DNA of 64,000 bases from Ischnura elegans (GCF_921293095.1 NC_060246.1:110526941-110590940); one strand, 5' to 3'. Shown: positions 50,067-63,846, counted from the stretch's first letter. Notes: generated from the letters alone by a model not told the origin. Numbers and translations are program-made.

Positions 50067-50540
50067 GACCGTGAGCGAGAGGGGGTGGCCGTACCCAGGG
50101 GTCATTTTAGCACTCGCGAAATGACTTTCACCGAAAATTGGAAGGATAGAGCCGACTTAGAGCAGGGAGAGAAGGGCAATCATTTGATGGACAAGGGAAG
50201 TGGATGAAGGTGAGCGGAGTCACACTGCATGACAATGGCCATAATTTTATAACATTTGTAGGATAGGAGTTACTAGAGGTTACAGCTAATTGACCTGGAT
50301 GGGAGCTACCAACCCAGGCGGAACTCGAACCCGCGACTACTTGCGTGGCAGGCAAAGAATTTACCCCTCCGCCACCAGGGCCTGCAATATTGGTAGGGAG
50401 TAGCGTTACAGGAGGAGGGGCTGGAGCGAGGGGGGGTGGCCGTGCCCAGGGGTTTATCTAGTACTCGCGAGATGGCTTTCATTGAAAATTGGAGGATGAG
50501 AGTGGGGCGAGGTTGGTGGACAAGAGGACTGGGTGGATTT
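50067..50540. repeat. Local duplication flanking a SINE
   Basis: Copies at about 50067-50210 and 50419-50540 share GGGGTGGCCGT.CCCAGGGG, ACTCGCGA.ATG.CTTTCA and GAAAATTGGA. The tRNA-like SINE lies between them. Confidence 0.7.
50216..50390 (-). mobile_element. tRNA-Gly(GCC)-derived SINE
   Basis: The minus strand starts near 50382 with GGCCCTGGTGGCGGAGGGG, where TGGCGGAGGGG fits RNA polymerase III box A. It continues with TTTGCCTGCCACGCAAG, an anticodon arm like tRNA-Gly(GCC), and then CGCGGGTTCGAGTTCC, which fits box B with one mismatch. The arm order matches tRNA-Gly, but the acceptor arm does not close, and an unrelated body follows (GTTGGTAGCTCCCATCC...). This is therefore a SINE rather than a tRNA gene. 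Copy boundaries and target duplication are not clear. Confidence 0.6.
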
Positions 50541-52324
50541 TCGGGTATGGGGCAGCGGTGGAAAATTTGGGAACGCCAACAGGGACAGAGAAGAATGAAG
50601 AAATATAAAAATCATGGAAATAGGGCGAAAAATAGACTTTCCTTAACGATAAAACCTCGGTCATTAATTATCCGCCATTATTTGCTGGAAAAATCAACAA
50701 AAAATTGTGAAATTCTCCCGATGTTAATTGAGGTTATATTGTTGAGCCAACGTGTCCGATAAGAGGAATTCGTGTTTCATGTGATCCCATTTATCATCGT
50801 GAAAAAGTTGAAGATGCACATTATGGAAAGTTTCATAACCATGGGCATTACTTTGATGCACTGGTTAATTTCGGTAATATTTCTTTTAATCATCCTTCAC
50901 ATGAAAAAAAATGATTGGGTGGAAATGTTAATTCAGGCATAACGTTAAGTACCGGGTATAATGGCTATAGGAATTAGGAATATTAGTATCAATTGGGTGG
51001 AGACAATCGCCACTTAAGTAATTGATAAAGTCCCTTTTTAAAGCATAGAATGTGTAATGTTATTTTATAATGGATGAATTGATATATGGACGCTGGATTT
51101 TGCACGCTGATAGAAAAACTGTAGGTTGGATATAGTGCTAATGATGGAAAATTGTGTTTCACGGAAACAAAAAACGTAGGAACTATGCAAACTTACCTAC
51201 CAGGGTTATCAGATAGATCTGCTTGCTGGGTATATCTGAAAATTCATTATATTCGGATAATTTCACAAAAATTGCGGGCTCTGTGAAATCTTGGTGGAAA
51301 AATAGGTATTATTCACTGCACTGAAAAGATCAAATATATAAATCCGTCAATGGATTCATAGAGATAGAATGGAGATTATGAATTGAATTCATTGCCCGTA
51401 ATGGATTGTAGGCCGAGGAGAAGTGAACACCATCTTATCATGCCAATCAAGTTGTATCTCTCAGTGATAAGTTGATAAAATTGAATTTTTTTATATTAAG
51501 CGAAATTGATGTTTTGCATTGACGCAAGCAATACAAGGATTTTTTACTGCAGCCAAAGACCTAAGGGCCTCCGTAGAGATTCCTTCTACTGCTGCGCTAT
51601 TGAGAAGACGCATTTTTTGTATTCCGAGCGTAGAAAGGTTGAATGTGACATTGGGGCACCGTGATTAGAAGTAAATACGGAAATTGAATACGTTTTTTGA
51701 AATCTGTAGGGATCAAATATTAATACAGTGATCTGGCATTTCCAAAAACGTATTTGCTGCGCAAACCACCCACATTATTTTGAGCGTGGAATTATTTCAA
51801 AGTGATTACGGTGAGCTGATAACTGGACGAGTGTTAATTAATATCAGATTGTTTTTATAATTAACCTCCAAGCTAAAATCATCAGATTAGACGTGATGGG
51901 TGAGGAGGTAAAACTTTTAGATGAGATGAGGAGAAATGGGGTCTGGATGAGGCAAGAACTAAGCGGGTAGGTTTTGTAAAAAAAAGTCTTAGAGGAAAGA
52001 ATTTTAGATGAACGCGGAGGGGATTAAGAATTATACATTGACTGAATGGGAATATACCTTTTTAGTAATCGGAGAAAGAAGCTTAATTTGAGGATATAAA
52101 AAATGCTGGGTTGTTTGTAAAATATTCCGTTATACCTACCTCAACCGGTAGAATAAGTTTAATGCCCTGTTTTTCTCTAACATATTTTCTCCATATTAGT
52201 AGGGATGGATTGTGGAAGGATTTTAAAAGACTGAAAAATTGAAACATTAAAGTTGCCGGACTCGAGCATGACTTCTTTCAACGTAGACAATTCGAAGGCT
52301 CACTCAACTTGGAACAACCAAGGG
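50541..52324. other. Non-coding stretch, nothing recognised
   Basis: AT-rich DNA without recognisable elements. Confidence 0.5.
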
Positions 52325-53040
52325 ATGCCTGCATTTGCCATTTTTGCGTCCTTCAGTGCCTCGAGAAAATCTCGCTAAGAGATACTTCTTTTGTGACATT
52401 TTGAGAGGATGTCTCGTTTTTATCAGAGTAAAAGAGTACTTATCGGAAAAAACTGATGTAAGGGAAGAATGAAATGGAGAATGAATGAAAAGGAGAGAAT
52501 AATAAAAAGACACAGTTGATAATTCCTCTAGACCGTGTTAGATGAAAAATGTTAAATAAGCAGGGAAAAAGGAGTAACAGAATACTTTTTCGATAGATTG
52601 AAAAGAAAAAACGCTTTTTGGGAATCAAATATATAAGTTAATTAAATTGTGTAGGGGACAGGCATTTTCAAAATACGCCATATAAACCCACCATAATCTG
52701 TGGCTGGTAAACCTTTAATAAGCTGCTGTTTTCTTAGCAAAACTTTCCCGTAGATTTTTAAAATGATGATTGTGGATAAACGGAACATTTATGATTAACA
52801 GGGGTTAGACTGGAACATTACTTTTCAAAAAATCTTGAATAGCACCGAGAGAAAGCTCTCGTATTCTTAAAAACTTCCAAAGAAAGCATTCATTTACCAT
52901 TTCTGCGTTCTTTGGTGCTTCAAGAAGATTTCCGTGTTTCGTTCTAATCAGAATGAGAGAGTAGACGTTTGAGACATTGCTGGAATGGAGAAAGAGGAAT
53001 GAAATTGAGAATGAATGAAAGGAAAGAAGGAAAAGCGACA
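52325..53040. repeat. Diverged direct duplication, about 560 bp apart
   Basis: Copies at about 52325-52510 and 52883-53040 share GCATT..TTACCATTT.TGCG, GTGC.TC.AGAA.AT and GAGAATGAATGAAA. The similarity also shows as related minus-strand peptides, but both are interrupted and unrecognised. Confidence 0.6.
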
Positions 53041-56000
53041 GTGACTCGTATGGGGGGGCGGCACAAAGCATGCACGGCCCACGCACCCATATTTCATCTA
53101 CCTTCGCGTTTTTCGTGCTCTGCTGGACCACGAGGGTGGAGGAAACAGAGTGGAGAAGGGTGTGGCGCGGAGGTAGGAATGGAGAACAAGGAGGGAATAA
53201 ACAATTTGCAAAGAGCTGAACAATTAGGCGTGAGAGAGAGAGAGAGGGGAGGATCCTGAGGAGGATGCTCTTAGAGAATTATAATAGCACAACTCAGAGA
53301 GATCATTTGGCAAAAGTCAGTCATTCGGCGGATACCTAAGATGCCGGTTGGATAAATTGGGGTGAGGTATCGTGGGGGCCCCTTACGAAACAAATATGGC
53401 GGCTTTTTTTAACGTCGTGTCAACATCGATAAGTTTTCATTGACCTATTTATTGTGTGGGAAAATTTTGTCAATATTCTTTTGATGAATTCATTTTGTTG
53501 CAGAGGAAATCAACGTTGAATACTTCTGCTACATTTAATGGACTGCTTTTACGTTCCCAATAATATCTATTGCAGAAACCATTGCATTTTTATTGGGGTT
53601 TCTAAGATTTTACAAAATAATTTTTCTCTTACTCTATTTTGGTTTCTCTTTAATTAAAATTCATATTCAAAGGTATCGCGTGAATATCCCTTGCACTCGA
53701 TTTTACGTCTTTATATTGTCGCATGTATTGATACACCGTTAGAATTGAAATCGTTATAATTACTCCCATAGATTAAAAAAATAAAATCTTCCATAGTTTT
53801 TGTTGACATAGTACATATTGGAATGTGCAAGCTACACTTTTTATACCCATTTGGCATCATTATGTAACCAATGGGCCAAGACGCACCAAATGTTTATAAA
53901 AGCGGAAATTGTGCTTCATGGAAGCGATTACGTTGATATAAAATAAGAGCTGAGTAGCTAAAGGATTCACCGCCTTCAAGAGTTTTTTATTTGTAATTTG
54001 TAGTAAATTTCATTTATCTTATACGGGAAATAACCACTCGTATGAATCCATAAGTTTTGACAGCAGTGCAAGCCTCAGATTTTGGCCGTCCATCGAAGAT
54101 GATAACTGCATGCTTCCAGTCTAAATATGAAGCAATTACTATGTTACGATGCGCATAATTTAACTGTTGGTTATACTCTAGTTTGTAGTCATATTTTTTC
54201 CTTCATGACATTATGACCGGAAGATTTGGGCCGCATATCACAGAACTTTAGCTTTTTTTGACGTCAGAAATCAATATTATGCTTTAATTGATATATTCAA
54301 AGAGCGCCAAGTGATTAATGTAGTGATGCTTCAACGTAAACTCTGCAGAATGATGTCTGACGACAATTTGTAGCTTTCCAGTCTGGGTGACGATGGTAGC
54401 GAGGTTCGATAAAACCAAATGGTAGATTAATTTTAGAGATGCTTCGCGAGATGTGCACCATTTCACTGAGAACATAATTTTTACCGCAGAGCTCAAAACA
54501 ACCATAACATAGCAAGGTTCTTCACATTATTGACGTCCTCCTGAACGTCATCATTCCCGTGAACTTTGTCCACCCATGCGAGAATGAGTGTTTGTTGGGA
54601 GGAAATGTGGAAATGTGGGTGAAGCGCGCAGCCATATTGCAGATTTCGATGGTGGGATAGGGATGATAGGTTTTGAATTGGAATTAAAAACATTTGTTCT
54701 TTTGTAGGCATAAACTAATGAAGTTATAGTTCCTCAAGTCAAGAATCATCACCGAATGGCCAGGTGTGCAAGTCATTGTATTGGCGTGGCCACGGATGCA
54801 TACTTTTCTTAATGTTTCAGAGTCGTTTTGGATTTCAGACTTGAAAAATTGTTGTGCTCGACCGTGTCAATATTTAGAGGCCAAAATATTCCTCAGTGAA
54901 ATCACTTTGGGAGTTTAACGACGGCTGATATTTAAAAGATAATCTTCCTCAAGTGCACTATAAATAAAAAAATTTTTTATATTTCATCTTAAATTGATAA
55001 TTGGAAATAATTCAATTGGACTACAAAATTTCGGTCGTGGGCTTTGGCTCAATCGCTTGAGACTCAGAGAAAAGAGTAGGCAAAGTTAAAATTTGATTCA
55101 TTAAATTTGTGTAATTAACACACCCATGATATAATGGTGAACTCTGCCTTTACTAATACCGTATCCTTAGAGAAATAAAATAAATTAAAGGAGGTTGAAT
55201 AGTTACTGAAACCATAGATTTTGGTTGAATTGCATGAAGTCAGAGGAGAAATTGCTGGCAAAGGCATAGATTTAAAAAATGGAAAACTTAATTTGCAACA
55301 TCAACCCATTTTAAGTGGAAAAAATGCCAATTATAACTCAATCGAACAATTTGGTCAATGAGTAAATATCGTACTCCGAACGAGATCAAAGAAGGACTTG
55401 TTATCAATCTATTAATTTCAATTCAAATTAATGAGAAAATGCACATTTTTAAAAGACAAATAATGAGTAAAATAAATTATGGATAGATACATATTTTTAT
55501 ATCACATCTTATATTTATGCCATTAATTCGTCATAAGTGTTTTTAATGGAGTTATTGAGCAGCAATTTCCACAACACCGCTTTATTGTTTAACGTAGGAT
55601 GATATTGTAATCACTGTTTGATATTTGTATGTTTTTTATTGTTTTTATTTGATTTGTATGTTATTCATTAACGTGGAATCGGATAATTTCCCTAATCCAA
55701 TTAGAGAAATTATCATCACACTGTATAATAGGCCGCAACCTCATTCTCTGACCCTTCATCTGATTTTTAAAATTTCTATGCTCGAATGACTGCGGACTGC
55801 ATGAATCTAATTAAGCTACGCGCTAATGGAATCTATTGGAAAGAGGCATATGCCGTTATCATTGCGAGTTATAATCGGTTAATGGCTTTAATACACAAGG
55901 ATCGATACGTGACGACGGAAATAACTGTGTGAAGTTATGGAATAGGAGGGAGTTAATTGCAATGTAGATAGGTAAAAGATGAAAGGTACCCCAATTAAAA

Positions 56001-56170
56001 TTGACGAAATAGCAAGTGCTAGTTTTTTTCTGGTTAAAATAATTACAGAGATAATATTATTCGTACTTTTATCACTTAAAAAAATCATTCTACTTATTTT
56101 TCAATTTTACGAATTTGTCCTTTATGGGTAGCTGGTTTGCTGAATCTAAAAAAGGATAACCATTTGTTTT
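53041..56170. other. Non-coding stretch, nothing recognised
   Basis: AT-rich. A 9-bp inverted repeat, GATAATTTC/GAAATTATC, lies at about 55681-55713. Confidence 0.5.
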
Positions 56171-56175
56171 TCTTT

Positions 56176-56436
56176 TGTTTAATTAATGGTTTCCGACAAT
56201 GCAGCCTCACTACCTAGGCCATGCATTATCATCTTCAATTCTGTCAGCAATCCTATACAAGATTGCTCTTCACTAATTATCAGTTTCAGTTGAATGATTT
56301 CGGACAAGACCGAGTAAGAACTGATTAATTAGTGAAGAGCAGGATCAAACCAATCTTGTATAAGACAGAGTTGAAGATGATGATGTATGGCCTAGGTAGT
56401 GAGGCTGCATTGTTAGAAACCGTTAAATAAAAAAGA
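56176..56436. mobile_element. Foldback element with arms of about 112 bp
   Basis: The left arm 56176-56287 and right arm 56318-56432 are imperfect reverse complements, sharing AATGCAGCCTCACTACCTAG, TATACAAGATTG and CTCTTCACTAATTA, with a loop of about 30 nt. The central part of each arm can itself form a stem (AATGCA/TGCATT). Read outward, each arm has TTGAAGATGAT...GAAACC, recalling the TGAAGA...GAAAC order of the Penelope-like loci here. No target duplication is certain and there is no coding sequence. Confidence 0.6.
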
Positions 56437-56439
56437 AAA

Positions 56440-58088
56440 GAAAATCAATCATATGCTACTATTAAATACTTATATTAATCATAATGCTAATGATTAAGTT
56501 TTAGTGCAAAATATTTTTATGTAATCAATTTTATTCAAGTTACGAACATAGGCCTCAAAATACAGATAGATAAAGTTAAAGGTAGTAAGTAGTAATAACT
56601 AAAGCGACTATTTAATTAACTTATTTCGCAATTTGTACCCTTGTTTAATTGGTTAAAGTTTAATTTAAAGCATTAGAAGACGCCGATTCGAAAAAATGAG
56701 TCACCAATATCTTTGAAAGGAAACCAAAAAGTATGATGGAAATGAAAATGTTTGCAGTAAGAAAACTTCATTGAAATAATACGGTGACTATTATCCAACA
56801 TGCTGCAAACGAATATTTTTTCATTAATAGATAATTAAACTAAAATATAAAAACATTTTTGTATAAACCAATGGTAAATATTGTCCATTTTTAGCGCAGT
56901 ACATGAGTGTTCCGCCTTGAAGGAAGACACGGCATAGATAAGGCGCAAGAGTCATGAGACGAAACGAGAGTGAACACAGAGAAAACTGCAAAAACTCTAT
57001 CAACACGTCTGAGTCACATATAATGCCTTATGTGGCTCTTCTGGCTTCAAAGACCGAGAAAATTGGTAGCTGCTACATTAAAGTGCTATATCTGGAGAAG
57101 AAAACTACCTTAGCGATGGGACGTGGCAAAATGCTACTGGAAAATTGCGCTTGAAAGTGGAAAGCGTTTAAAAGACACATTCGTAGATATCCCTGGGGAT
57201 AAATAGATGAAGGAATTTCATCCGGATCACCACTCTTCATTTGCGCTGCTGCAGATGTTTCCATTGATGATAATCGTCTGAAATGTGATTCAAGCAGCGG
57301 GAAGCGCTCGAGGTAAACGGTGTTGGAATTGAGATGGACGGCCTTAATTGGATTCTAATGCCCACTCTCTATCCCTCCGTCGCCTGACTCCGTTCCCACC
57401 GTACCACCACGTCTCGATAAGCCTCCATTCGCCGGCGTCCCATCCGTGATCCGCCAATTCACACACACAGTCTCACCAAAACTTTAACGCCACCGTCCCC
57501 AAATTCTGGTCCGTCCAGCAAATGAACCGTTTTTACCGAAAATACGATTCCTCAGAATTTAAAGGCTGTAAGAGGCTCTTCGTCATCATCACCGGTCAAC
57601 AATCCTAAGGTTATCTTGTATGATGTTGGGCACGATATGGTGGAAGTTCTTAATATTATTTAAGTAAGACATTGCAATATTTCCACTGAGTTTTATTATT
57701 ACACGCATTTCTTCGTTACAAACAACATTATCAAGTGTAACAAGTCTTAAAGAGTTCGTCCTGATATACGTCTTGGTGCTTGAAGGGAGGGGGTAAGGTG
57801 GAGGATAGGGTTTGGGTGACGAGAAGTGAGGATATTGAAGGCTGTGGGGGAGAGGGGTCGTTTTTTAGGGTCTCTGAAGAGGAGCAGGGTGGGGGGGGAG
57901 GAAAGAAAGGTTCCAGGATAAGTGAGGGTACCACGCACGCCTTCACTGTCTTCTTTCGCGTTGTGGTCGTCCGGATGGAGTCCTCGTCCAGATGATCTTC
58001 TTCTCCTGGGTAGTTGACCCCGTGTCCTTCTATTGCTCTTCTATGGTGTGAATGGGGGAGGGTGGTACCCTCCCCCCCCCCCCCCCAT
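56440..58088. other. Non-coding stretch with a G-rich end
   Basis: AT-rich, becoming G-rich at 57780-57905. A C15 run lies at 58072-58086. A long minus-strand open frame through 57731-58186 is mostly low-complexity downstream of the LINE relic. Confidence 0.45.
58072..58086. repeat. C15 homopolymer
   Basis: Fifteen consecutive C at the 3' side of the minus-strand LINE relic. Confidence 0.9.
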
Positions 58089-58453
58089 CCACAATTCAAT
58101 ATCCTAAGATTGGTTTGAAGCATCTCTCCACTCAGATCTCCTGTCAGGTAATATCTTTTCACACCTACGTACTTCTTCTCTTTCACATCTTACCATACTT
58201 GTTCCCTGTATTTTATTCAAGGTCTTCCTTTTCCATCCACTTGTCCCTCGATGATTGTCTTCATCAAACGAGCATGTCTCAAGATATGGCCTTCAAGGTT
58301 GTTTCGTCTTCTTATTAAGTTTTCATGAGGCTTCTCTTCAACTCTTCCTAGTACTTCCTCATTACTAACTCAGTCGATCCATTTAATCCTCATTATTCTT
58401 CTGTAGCACCACATATCGAAGGCCACTACCCTTGATATCTCCGATGCTGTCAT
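58089..58453 (-). pseudogene. LINE reverse transcriptase, C-terminal relic
   Basis: One minus-strand frame starting at about 58453 reads RKMT..., AFDMWCYRRIMRIKWID, stop, VSNEEVLGRVEEK, RRRNNLEGHILRHARLMKTI, IEGQVDGKGRP, stop, and further DVKEKKYVGVKR. AFEMWCYRR.LRI.W.D.V.NEEVL and GH.LR......I.EG...GKR are characteristic of the C-terminal part of non-LTR retrotransposon proteins (RTE/CR1-like). Three stops break an otherwise unshifted frame of about 110 codons. The catalytic YADD region is not present. This is a degenerate 5'-truncated copy. Confidence 0.75.
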
Positions 58454-58454
58454 T

Positions 58455-58737
58455 TTCCTATGCACATTGCGGGGAATTGTAGTGAATTAGAAACATCGAA
58501 TAAATTCAATAATGAATATATACCAGAGATTTCGGGGTCAGTAACAGGACTTATGAAACTCCCTGATAATGATACAAAAATCTACCGACTGACTGAATGG
58601 AGGATTCGATCATTTTATTCATCTATATTTTCTAACTGCGTACTTCTTGTAAGGACCATACATTGATAACACCTGCTATGAAGTTACATAGATCTGTAGC
58701 ATAATGATGTCTAGGTGTCTATTTCGTGTAACAGCAG
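58455..58737 (+). repeat. Dispersed repeat unit, copy 1
   Basis: Matches 59681-59965 in direct orientation. Shared blocks include AAAAATCTACCGAC, GACTGAATGGAGGAT, CATTGATAACACC-type and GCATAATGATGTCTA. It abuts the upstream boundary of the LINE relic. Confidence 0.8.
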
Positions 58738-59680
58738 CCTAAGAGCCAATATCAGTGAGAGGCTATGAGATGTAAAGAGCAGAATTTTTCCTTGGATATA
58801 GTTTTGGGAACGCAGACACGGGGGGATTGCTGAACGCTTATCAGAAATTAAGATACTCCTGAAACCGCGCTACGTGACGCTAAAATGAAAAAACACCACT
58901 CCGAAAAAATTCAACCATATTTATTATTTTTTTATATTATTAAATGTATTACTTTACCACTAGTTTACCACTTTTAAAATTTTATACGTATTATATTTTC
59001 CCACTTAATTTGCTACTTTAAATTTTCTTATGAAATACAATCAGGTAGAAGTCATAACCAAAAGAAGAGCCGAAGTGTTAATGGTTCAGAGACTCGAGAG
59101 GGGATTTAAAATACAATATTAGCCATTCGTATTAACTAAGGTCTTTTACCTGTTATTACGAAACTAGTCACATATATTAAGCAAAAATATCCAAACGCTG
59201 CTCCGCACAAAGTACTTGCTCACAAAGGCCAAAGACTGCGTTGTAAAATCCAATCATACGATTTATTTTCATTGGTGGTAACTTTAATGTTTCATGGTTG
59301 GAAAATGCATTAATATAAAAACTATTATTTTGATTTATACTAGGATAAAGGTAAAGTGATATCCTCAGAATATATTGTGTGTATGCATGAGGCAGCATCT
59401 CATGTATTTTTCAAAGATCCATAGGAAAAAATATGTTTGGTTTACATGCAGCGAATGAGAAAATTTATCCAAATCCACCAAATGAATGATTGCGGGAGTT
59501 TCAAACAAATTTTACGAAGATAGTACCTAATAAGTCCCATTCCCTATCAATTCCGACGGTAAAATAAACTGTTTTTCTAGTTAGTTAGTTAGGAGGCAGG
59601 CGTAAGGATAGGAAAAAACTCTAGATCAATATTTCAGAGTTTTGCATTTAGTATTGCCTGCAGCATTTGAGTAAACAGCT
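58738..59680. other. AT-rich spacer between two repeat units
   Basis: No gene or further repeat recognised. Confidence 0.5.
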
Positions 59681-59965
59681 TTCCTTTGTACATTACGGGG
59701 TATGATAGTAAGGTAAAAACATTGAAGAAATCTAATAACGAATGTATGCCGGAGATGTCGCGGTCAGTAACAGCACTAATGAAACTTCCCATGAGTGGTG
59801 CAAAAATCTACCGACGGACTGAATGGAGGATACAATAATTTTATTGATCTATGTTTTCTAACAGCTTAATTCTTGTTAGGCACCATAAATTGATAACACC
59901 CGATATAAAGTTACATGGAGCTATTGCATAATGATGTCTAAGTGTATGTTTCATGTAAGTTCAGC
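59681..59965 (+). repeat. Dispersed repeat unit, copy 2
   Basis: Direct-repeat partner of 58455-58737, offset 1226 bp. The copies differ by scattered substitutions and small indels. There is no coding sequence in either. Confidence 0.8.
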
Positions 59966-62900
59966 GTAGGTCAAAAGCTATGTTTTCTCAGGATTCATTC
60001 ACGCGTTAAGAATGAATGCGTATAAGAAGCACGCATTTTAACTCTTTAACTTTTTCTTCACAATAGAACGCATCTCCAGGGACAACGCATGGTTTCACCT
60101 TCGTTAATGTATGTTTTATCCATTCTGTAAGGTCTCGATGGGGCTAAACGTATTCGAGGAGTTATCCCACTCCCATTTCCACTAATTATGCATATTCCCA
60201 GTGCCTTTGCATTTTTGCGAATAAGAAAAATTCAGAGAGGTGCACTCGGGTGAAACGGAAGCACTTGGCAGAGTGAAGCAGTTGGCATTGAATCGAATTG
60301 TAGGAGTTGAAATGATGATACTCTGCCAAGAATCATTCTTATTTCAAGGAATATACCGTTATATATATATTTAAACCATCCAGTTTTATGACGCATTGGT
60401 AAAGGAATGGAATGCTGGCAAAATAGAAGATGAGAGTCTAAGGCTCAAAAAAAAAAGTCATAAATGAATCACATTGCTGTCGTGAGGTATTTTTAAAACC
60501 ATTAGCATTATGATGTATTTTTGGATTGTTGTAAAAAGTAAAATTTATACGCTATTACCTGAAAAATCCACAGGTATTTTAATAAGACTGACTCAAAGTT
60601 TAGTTTGAGATAAATGGATTCATGAGTAGAGTTTTTCTTTTTCATGAAAGCGCTGGTGATGAACTACACCTAAATGATGCAAGGGAAGGTCATTTGGTAT
60701 CGAGTGGCTTATTCATATCATCACAATAGTGTGAGAAAAATCGACACTTCCTTGAATGTAATTGGGGTCATTCTCACTAAACGTCCACATCTTACGTCCT
60801 TATACATTACAGATTATCGAGCCATGAAACCTAGTTAGATTTATAAAAAATAATTATAATTTATAACCTATGTTCCATGCTAATGGTGAGTGTAAAACTC
60901 ACATATGGAGTTAAATTTCTCTCTCGACTAATTGTTGAATTCTAGGGTACTCTCTACAAATGATTCATCCAAAAGAGAAATATTTCTCAGCTAACTTGAG
61001 TTCTGTAAGGTTGTAACCATTGGTTCCAGGAAAATATAGTGAGCCTATGTCAAAATTTAAAACCACAGTAAAATTTCAAAATATTTTAATTCCTAAAAAA
61101 CTGGATAATTAGTACCTTATATAGCGTGAAAAATTGTGGAACCAAAAAAGCAATACTTAAGTTGTTAAGCCATGCATTAGGCTATATGTTATTTTAAGTA
61201 AATGCATACATTGAAATTTATAAGCTATTTACTGTAAAATTTATAGTTTTATTTACTGGATAAACTGTTTTTAATCGTGAGAAAACTGACGCCAATCCAT
61301 AAATATTTACTCCAGGGATAATTGGAATACATGAAAGCACGTTGTAATGTAACACTAATTTCCTATTGAGATTTTTACCGCTTTCCGCGTACGTTCCCAC
61401 ACTTAAAAATGTCTCCTTGTCTCTCCCGTACTAGTATCTATTAATGTAAAAAAAATTTTTTCAAAAATACGCTCAAACCTCGAATTATTTCTCTAAACTC
61501 CTACAATCCAGCATATATGCATAATGTGGAGTAGCGAAGGTGTGAGTTGAAGAAGTGAAGAAATGAATGAGGTGAAACAGCGCCGTTATCAAATCTACTT
61601 CACACTTCCTGCAACTTGTATCACATTTAGGTGGGTTATCACCAATGGAAACATTTGCAGCGCGACACTTAAATGAAGAGTGGGGATTCGGATTAAATTC
61701 CCTCACGTATTTTATATTTGTGTAAAGTTGTCTGTTACACGCTATTCAAGTCCGAGCGAAAAACTTTCTTGACAAAATGCCATTTCCCATCCCTAAGGTA
61801 GTCTTCCGACCCAGATATCATACTTAAATGAATTTTTGAATGAACGCTTTTCTCAATTTTTTTAAGTCAGGAGAGTTTTTAAGTTACGTTAAGTTATTAT
61901 ACTTGACTCAGCCGTGTTTATTGCGCTTCATTGGTTTCTATAGAGTTAAACCCATCTCATCGTTTGATTCTTATGCTTCATCTTCAATAAACTGTATTGG
62001 TAGGTGGAACAAGAATATGCTGCGCTAAAAAATAGACAATTTTCATTGATAAATAGTATTTTATGAAAAATTTTAAGTTCTTATCAATGAAAAAAGTTTT
62101 ACTTAATTTCCCGTGTTAGGTAAAAGCCAACGTTTTATCTAAATAACTTTTCCTCATTGAATATAATACATACATTCATAATATTCCACTATTTACCTTC
62201 GTAGATACCGGTAGAAATCATTTTTTTTACGATTCTGCGCTTTCTAATGATTTGGAATAACCTTTATCGTATTGTACAAGCTTTTGAAATGCGACAAAGA
62301 GTAAGGTAATACCTATAACTGCATACTTTCTGTATTTTTATGCCTTTGACCGCAGCTCGATGTGGCCTACCCTTGTGTTTTCTTATCTTTAAAGTACGGA
62401 TAAATGCTTCTCGTAGCAAAAAAACGGGGATGGAAAAGCCGTGGATATGGAGGTAAATCGCGGGAAGGGAGCTCGTACGCCTGTCCCAACGTATTCATCG
62501 ACGTGCTCAGGCCTGATGCTTAATAAAATCTGAGCCCCTTCTCTAACGCGGGATGACCACCTTATCGCCGATATTAATAGCTCCAAACCTTCTCCGCTTT
62601 CCTGTTTTTTGCATTCTCATCCCTTTCCTTATCAGACTCCTAATTAGACTCTATATCTATTGACTGCTGCTGGTCTCTCTCGCCCGTTGCTATGGCCACG
62701 TTTTCCATCCATTATCCCATCTCCCACTTTTCTCCCATCACCTCCAGCAACTCGTAGATCAAAGGCAGCAATGACTCTTGGATACTGATTGCGAAATGTT
62801 GAAGTATTTTTTTTAATATGGAATTTTATATCAATGACAAATGAAGCAGATATTCACAATCAATTTTACTTCAGTGCCGAATAGTAAAAATTCCACGCGA

Positions 62901-63846
62901 CTACTTCGATCTATTTTTCAAATTTTCAAATTTGTGAGCGTCTTTTTCCGAATATAGTATGACCTGTTACATTGAGTGCTCCAGCTAATTTAACTTTTAC
63001 TGCGAGGCGTTAAACCGTTTTTCCTCTAAACTTTTGATGAAGAGTTCAAATATTTTATAAAGTTATTAATGGTCATTCAATCAGCTATGACATACTTTCA
63101 ATAGCTCATGCAATTAAAATCATATTCCTCCAAGTAGATGCAATATTTTACCACTATTAGCTTTGAATCAACATTTTCATGACGCACAAATCGAGAATGA
63201 TATAATTGACTATTAAATATTACTTCAATGACTGACTTTTGACCTCTTTTCATTTGGCTACTATACATAAGTTACCTAAGTTTTAATGTATAGAACCCAA
63301 AATTAAATTAGATACATTTATATAAATTAAACACAATATAAACATTAGTATTTGACATCTTCTTAACACAAAATTTGTAGGCTTAATTTTAAGTTTACTT
63401 CTCCTCCACTTTTTTAGATGTATTGTTCATAGGAGGTGTTAAATTTCTTTGTTTCAAAAGTTTTGATGTAGAATGTAAATAATTGATAATCTATTGATAC
63501 ATATACTAAAACAACCGTGTTATACTCTCAATTTTTCATGTATTCATCATATCTCATTACTTCAAATCGAGAAACTTGGTGGCACCTTAAGCTTCCTGTT
63601 TTTTTAATTTTTTTTCAAATAGATCTCATCATAAAATTTGAAACTTTTTTTTAATTGGATTTATATTTAAATTCTTTTAGCAACCTTTAGGTACTGTTTG
63701 GTTTTTGAATATGTTCATTACAGTAAATGAACCATACTTGAACCATTTTCGTAAATAATTTTGAAGAAAGAACTGTATAGAGAGATTTCATTGGGTACTA
63801 GTCAAGATGGTATAAAAACTAAATTAAAGTTATTTTGTAGTTTAGA
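59966..63846. other. AT-rich non-coding stretch
   Basis: No supported gene. A short AT dinucleotide run lies at 60361-60370. Confidence 0.5.

Noticed and set aside
50310..50382. A functional tRNA-Gly gene
   Set aside because: The acceptor stem does not pair and box B carries a mismatch. A SINE head explains it better.
57731..58186. 151-codon minus-strand frame
   Set aside because: Its first residues are the tail of the LINE relic and the rest is low-complexity proline/serine-rich read-through.
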